Source: Allobosea thiooxidans (GTDB lineage: Bacteria > Pseudomonadota > Alphaproteobacteria > Rhizobiales > Beijerinckiaceae). Taken from it: DNA of 64,000 nucleotides. This document shows positions 62,843 to 64,000 of the stretch, in pieces (the stretch's first letter is position 1; each line of letters opens with the position of its first letter). Both the position numbers and the translations under genes were made by a program. The DNA lies in NCBI RefSeq assembly GCF_900168195.1, contig NZ_FUYX01000005.1, positions 248,001-312,000 of the forward strand, given 5' to 3'. The notes beneath the pieces are model-generated. The model was given only the letters and a program-made list of their open reading frames with translations, ran no database searches and had not been told where the DNA came from.

Positions 62843-62949
62843 AGCCCTCATCCTGAGGAGCGATCGCAGATCGCGTCTCGAAGGATGATCCAGAAACCAC
62901 TGGAACCATCCTTCGAGACGCCGCTTCGCGGCTCCTCAGGATGAGGGCT
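62843..62949. repeat. Long palindromic repeat, family A, second copy
   Basis: Arms 62843-62887 and 62907-62949 are inverted copies ending AGGATG, like those at 4806-4920. It lies between dctP and dctQ, 5 bp before the dctQ ATG, so its hairpin could affect dctQ translation. Confidence 0.92.
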
Positions 62950-62953
62950 CAGG

Positions 62954-63514
62954 ATGAAACCCCGTATCCACGGACGCCCCATGCGCGCCTTCACCGCTTT
63001 CCTGACCCGCCTCGATGCCAAGCTCAGCCTGTTCGCCCTGGTCGCCGCCGGGACAGGCCTCGTCCTGATGACGGCGATGGTGGCCTGGGGCGTCTTCGGC
63101 CGCTATGTGCTGAACGACACGCCGATCTGGGTCGAGGCCGGATCGCTGTTCCTGATGTCCTGGTTCATCCTGCTCGGTGCCGCCGTCGGCGTGCGCGAGA
63201 GCGACCATCTCGGCTTCGAAGTGGGGCTGGTGCTGTCGCCGCCGCCGCTGCGCGCCGTCCTGATCGTGCTGGGCGAGGGGCTGGTCTGCCTCTTCGGCCT
63301 CGCCATGCTCGTCTATGGCGCCGAGCTCGCGATCGGCACCTGGAGCGACCGGATGCCGATCATCGGCATCTCGCGCGGCTGGGACTATGTCCCGATCGCG
63401 GCCGGCGGGGCGCTGATCGCGCTGTTCGCGCTGGAGAAGATCCTGCTCTTCGTCACGGGATCGCAGCAGGCGCCGCTCGGCTTCACCCATTTCGGCTCGG
63501 CGCAGGAAGTCTGA
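62954..63514 (+). CDS. dctQ: TRAP transporter small permease (DctQ family)
   Basis: A 186-aa membrane protein with four helices, the DctQ pattern: WVEAGSLFLMSWFILLGAAVGVRESDHLGFEV. It joins DctP and the large permease DctM for sodium- or proton-coupled carboxylate uptake. The ATG at 62954 lies just after the repeat; an ATG at 62981 is possible and would still leave the full domain. Confidence 0.9.
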   Translation: MKPRIHGRPMRAFTAFLTRLDAKLSLFALVAAGTGLVLMTAMVAWGVFGRYVLNDTPIWVEAGSLFLMSWFILLGAAVGVRESDHLGFEVGLVLSPPPLRAVLIVLGEGLVCLFGLAMLVYGAELAIGTWSDRMPIIGISRGWDYVPIAAGGALIALFALEKILLFVTGSQQAPLGFTHFGSAQEV

Positions 63515-63517
63515 GCG

Positions 63518-64000
63518 ATGGAACTCTGGGTTCTCTTCGGCGTCTTCGCGCTCCTGCTGCTGATCGGCGTGCCCGTCGCCTTCTGCCTCGGCATCGCCTC
63601 GATCGCGACCGTGGCCTATATGGGCCTGCCACCCGTCGTCGTCTTCCAACAGATGAATTCCGGCATGAACGCCTTCGCCATGATGGCGATCCCGTTCTTC
63701 ATCTATGCCGGCGACCTGATGATCCGCGGCGGCATCGCCGAGCGGCTGATCCAGATGGCGGCGAGCCTCGTCGGCCATCTGCGCGGCGGGCTGGGGCAGG
63801 TGAACGTGGTCACCTGCACGCTGTTCGGCGGCATCTCCGGCTCGGCGGTTGCCGACGCCTCGGCGGTCGGCGGGCTGATGATCCCGCAGATGAAGAAGCG
63901 CGGCTACGACGCCGACTATGCGGTGAACGTCACCGCGAATGCGGCGATCATCGCGCTCTTGATCCCGCCCTCGCACAACATGATCATCTATTCGCTTTCG
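63518..64000 (+). CDS. dctM: TRAP transporter large permease (DctM family), 3' end outside the window
   Basis: The first 161 residues of a DctM protein (normally about 425): MELWVLFGVFALLLLIGVPVAFCLGIAS, then MMAIPFFIYAGDLMIRGGIAERLI and LFGGISGSAVADASAVGGLMIP. It forms the transport pore. It begins 3 bp after the dctQ stop. Confidence 0.93.
   Translation, partial: MELWVLFGVFALLLLIGVPVAFCLGIASIATVAYMGLPPVVVFQQMNSGMNAFAMMAIPFFIYAGDLMIRGGIAERLIQMAASLVGHLRGGLGQVNVVTCTLFGGISGSAVADASAVGGLMIPQMKKRGYDADYAVNVTANAAIIALLIPPSHNMIIYSLS

Overview
The window is high-GC DNA from an alphaproteobacterium of the Hyphomicrobiales (Rhizobiales), most like Bosea and its relatives. I infer this from the CobS/CobT pair, a diheme-type adenylate cyclase known from Sinorhizobium, ribosomal protein L21 with a lysine/alanine tail, an IalB-family protein, several solute-binding-protein transporters, and two families of long palindromic repeats of a kind common in this order. 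The genus call is inference; the order call is firmer.

Left part (1-22,980), mostly chromosomal backbone. It opens with a cyclic-nucleotide-binding protein (cut by the window edge) beside a membrane adenylate cyclase that also carries a [2Fe-2S] domain. Next comes a methyltransferase-like gene and two glycosyltransferases in one overlapping operon; the second has a palindromic repeat inserted in frame. Then cobS, a GFA-family gene, cobT and a phytase-like esterase. After rpmB (L28) come an aminotransferase and a divergent sugar-acid block: an IlvD/Edd dehydratase, a PEP-mutase-like lyase, a two-domain GNAT protein, an SDR and two tandem DenD-type dehydrogenases. This part ends with rpmA, rplU and tRNA-Ser(CGA).

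Middle part (about 23,000-57,000), accessory metabolic cargo between the tRNA and a zone of decayed mobile elements. (i) A LacI regulator with two tandem 12-bp operators faces an operon of M20 peptidase, DppA-type binding protein, DadA-like oxidase, DUF1028 protein and two DppBC permeases, with no ATPase gene. (ii) A large divergent organosulfur locus (31.2-46.2 kb) holds two complete SsuABC-type importers, an SsuE/SsuD/SfnB-like enzyme set, a flavoprotein/2x[4Fe-4S] ferredoxin pair, a redoxin, a HupE/UreJ transporter, a His-rich cupin, and a YcnI-CopCD copper pair. Its control regions are unusually AT-rich. (iii) An opine-like locus (46.3-53.5 kb) holds an octopine/nopaline-dehydrogenase-family protein, a DadA-like oxidase, a PotABCD-type transporter whose second permease is frameshifted, and a divergent LysR regulator. 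(iv) Remnants of an IS110 transposase, a tyrosine integrase, a cupin and an IS3 transposase surround an exported DUF1254 protein.

Right part (57,000-64,000): an L,D-transpeptidase, an IalB-family protein, a Pat-type lysine acetyltransferase fused to an acyl-CoA-synthetase-like region, and a GntR regulator divergent from a TRAP transporter (dctP, dctQ, and dctM cut by the window end). A palindromic repeat lies between dctP and dctQ.

The middle part reads as scavenging capacity for nitrogen- and sulfur-containing organic compounds such as peptides, opines and sulfonates: importers paired with flavin enzymes that release the useful element. Substrates are inferred from families, not shown by the sequence.
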